A DNA stretch of 64,000 nucleotides from positions 16,126 to 80,125 of the forward strand of contig JAHJAR010000060.1 in the NCBI GenBank assembly GCA_018814045.1, read 5' to 3'. This DNA is from Planctomycetota bacterium. Lineage in GTDB: Bacteria; Planctomycetota; Phycisphaerae; UBA1845; Fen-1342. Shown here piece after piece: positions 63,300 through 64,000 of this stretch. The notes below the pieces were generated by a model. It searched no databases and was not told the origin of the DNA. It was given only the letters and a program-made list of their open reading frames with translations. The translations under genes and the position numbers were made by a program. The stretch's first letter is position 1. Each line of letters opens with the position of its first letter.

Positions 63300-63477
63300 A
63301 GCGTGTCCCCAGGTAACCAGGGTTCGGTCTGATCGCCCCCGCCGATTTGCGCTCGAATTCGGCGTCTCGTCGGCGTGCGACGTGCCCGCTCCCGTCTCCG
63401 TCACCGTGCACGACTCCCGTGGCGCTCCCCGTTTGGACACGTTCGCTTCGCGTGCACAGCGACCTCCGTCTGCAACA

Positions 63478-63810
63478 CTAACCCGCGACGGACTCGAGTC
63501 TGGCACGCATCGAACAATGCGAGCGCTCCAGCCGCCAATCCGCCCCATAACTGTGGATCTGCTCGCGCTTGAACTCGGCCCGTTCGAAGACGGCGGTTTC
63601 GACGATTGCCCGGCCGCTGGTGTCCACCTCGCGCGCCAGCTTGTAGGCGTTCACCGCGCCGTGGTGGAACAGGCGCCCCAGCATCTCGATCACGTAGTCG
63701 TATGTGTGCTCGTCATCGTCCAGCAACACAACGTTCCACAGCGGTGCCACCCGGGGCAGCGGCCGTGCCGGCGCCGGCGTCAGTACTGCTTCCTCTTGCT
63801 CTTGCGCCAT
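63478..63810 (-). CDS. clpS: ATP-dependent Clp protease adaptor ClpS
   Basis: A 110-residue ClpS, which binds ClpA-type unfoldases and delivers N-degron substrates. Family features: an unstructured N-terminal extension, then WNVVLLDDDEHTYDYVIEML with the D-D-x-H/T type substrate pocket, AVNAYKLAREVDTSGRAIVE, and AEFKREQIHSYGADWRLERS with the C-terminal helix. ATG 63810 has GGGAG 10 bases upstream. Slightly longer C-terminus than E. coli ClpS. No clpA/clpC gene in the window. Confidence 0.94.
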   Translation of the reverse strand: MAQEQEEAVLTPAPARPLPRVAPLWNVVLLDDDEHTYDYVIEMLGRLFHHGAVNAYKLAREVDTSGRAIVETAVFERAEFKREQIHSYGADWRLERSHCSMRARLESVAG

Positions 63811-63887
63811 GTGCTAGCTCCCAAACGCAGGCCATCATAGCAAAAAGTGCTAGCGATACCAGCCTCAGCCGCTTCGCGACGACGCAC

Positions 63888-63987
63888 GGGTGTACCGCTG
63901 GATCTTGGCGAATGGCAGGCACGGAGGCCTGCCCCACTTGCTGGGTGGGGCGGGCGTCCCCGCCCGCCAGAGTCTTGCGGTACACCC
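63888..63987. repeat. 100-bp MITE-like element, copy 2
   Basis: It has the same ends (GGGTGTACCGC / GCGGTACACCC) and length as the copy at 8163-8262, with two base differences near its left end. No flanking 9-bp direct repeat was found at this copy. Confidence 0.9.
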
Positions 63988-64000
63988 CGACTCTCGCGCC

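Noticed and set aside
63850..64000. Open frame through the 100-bp element at the right edge
   Set aside because: It is created by the repeat; the same frame appears at 8105-8377 for the other copy.

Overview
The window is a high-GC chromosomal segment that looks like a planctomycete, most likely the Phycisphaerae side of Planctomycetota. The pointers are an ECF sigma factor directly followed by a Ser/Thr kinase with kinesin-light-chain-type TPRs, a run of type II/IV pseudopilins, a PEP-CTERM protein, PQQ-like beta-propellers, a C-terminal zinc ribbon of the CxxCGYDLRG...CPECG kind, large secreted proteins with thrombospondin type 3 repeats, and abundant short palindromic repeats. This is inference from gene content; no rRNA is present to settle it.

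Layout. 1-8080 (- strand): a type II secretion/type IV pilus-like operon, gspE, gspF and five pseudopilins, interrupted by a palindromic repeat. 8413-14469 (-): carbamate kinase, S-adenosylhomocysteinase, an OFA-type MFS carrier and acetyl-CoA synthetase. 15637-19955: a glycosyltransferase divergent from two PQQ-like propeller proteins. 20156-28920: YceH, a secreted prolyl oligopeptidase, a MazG-like protein, a zinc-ribbon membrane protein, MtfA, a broken arsS remnant, a Ca2+/Na+ antiporter and a fasciclin protein. 29529-34190: small and TPR proteins, a transposase remnant and a CbpA-like J-protein. 34637-43878: sigma factor, kinase, a Big-like lipoprotein and a thermolysin-type (M4) protease of 1299 residues. 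44118-49677: a tRNA with CAU anticodon, an esterase lipoprotein, an XdhC-family protein and a CocE-type hydrolase. 49747-57405: a HEPN-like protein, the two subunits of an aconitase X enzyme separated by a PEP-CTERM gene, GlpX, a HEAT-like protein, a D-aminoacyl-tRNA deacylase and a DegT-type aminotransferase. 57531-63810: an ABC exporter with a PDZ-like insertion, TPR proteins and ClpS.

The most unusual content is non-coding. Several families of short inverted-repeat elements lie between genes. One family (copies at 3640, 18608, 24070, 26116, 47491) is a mosaic: interchangeable ends, two core types and an optional inserted module. Two of its copies supply the stop codon of a neighbouring gene from their terminal TAG/TAA. 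A second family is a 100-bp element with terminal inverted repeats (8163 and 63888, two differences), one copy flanked by a perfect 9-bp direct repeat. A third set of palindromes has been read into the CocE-type hydrolase as an in-frame insertion of about 54 residues.

Most gene calls rest on clear family motifs and ribosome-binding sites. Small ORFs, start codons lacking a Shine-Dalgarno sequence, and remnants carry lower confidence.
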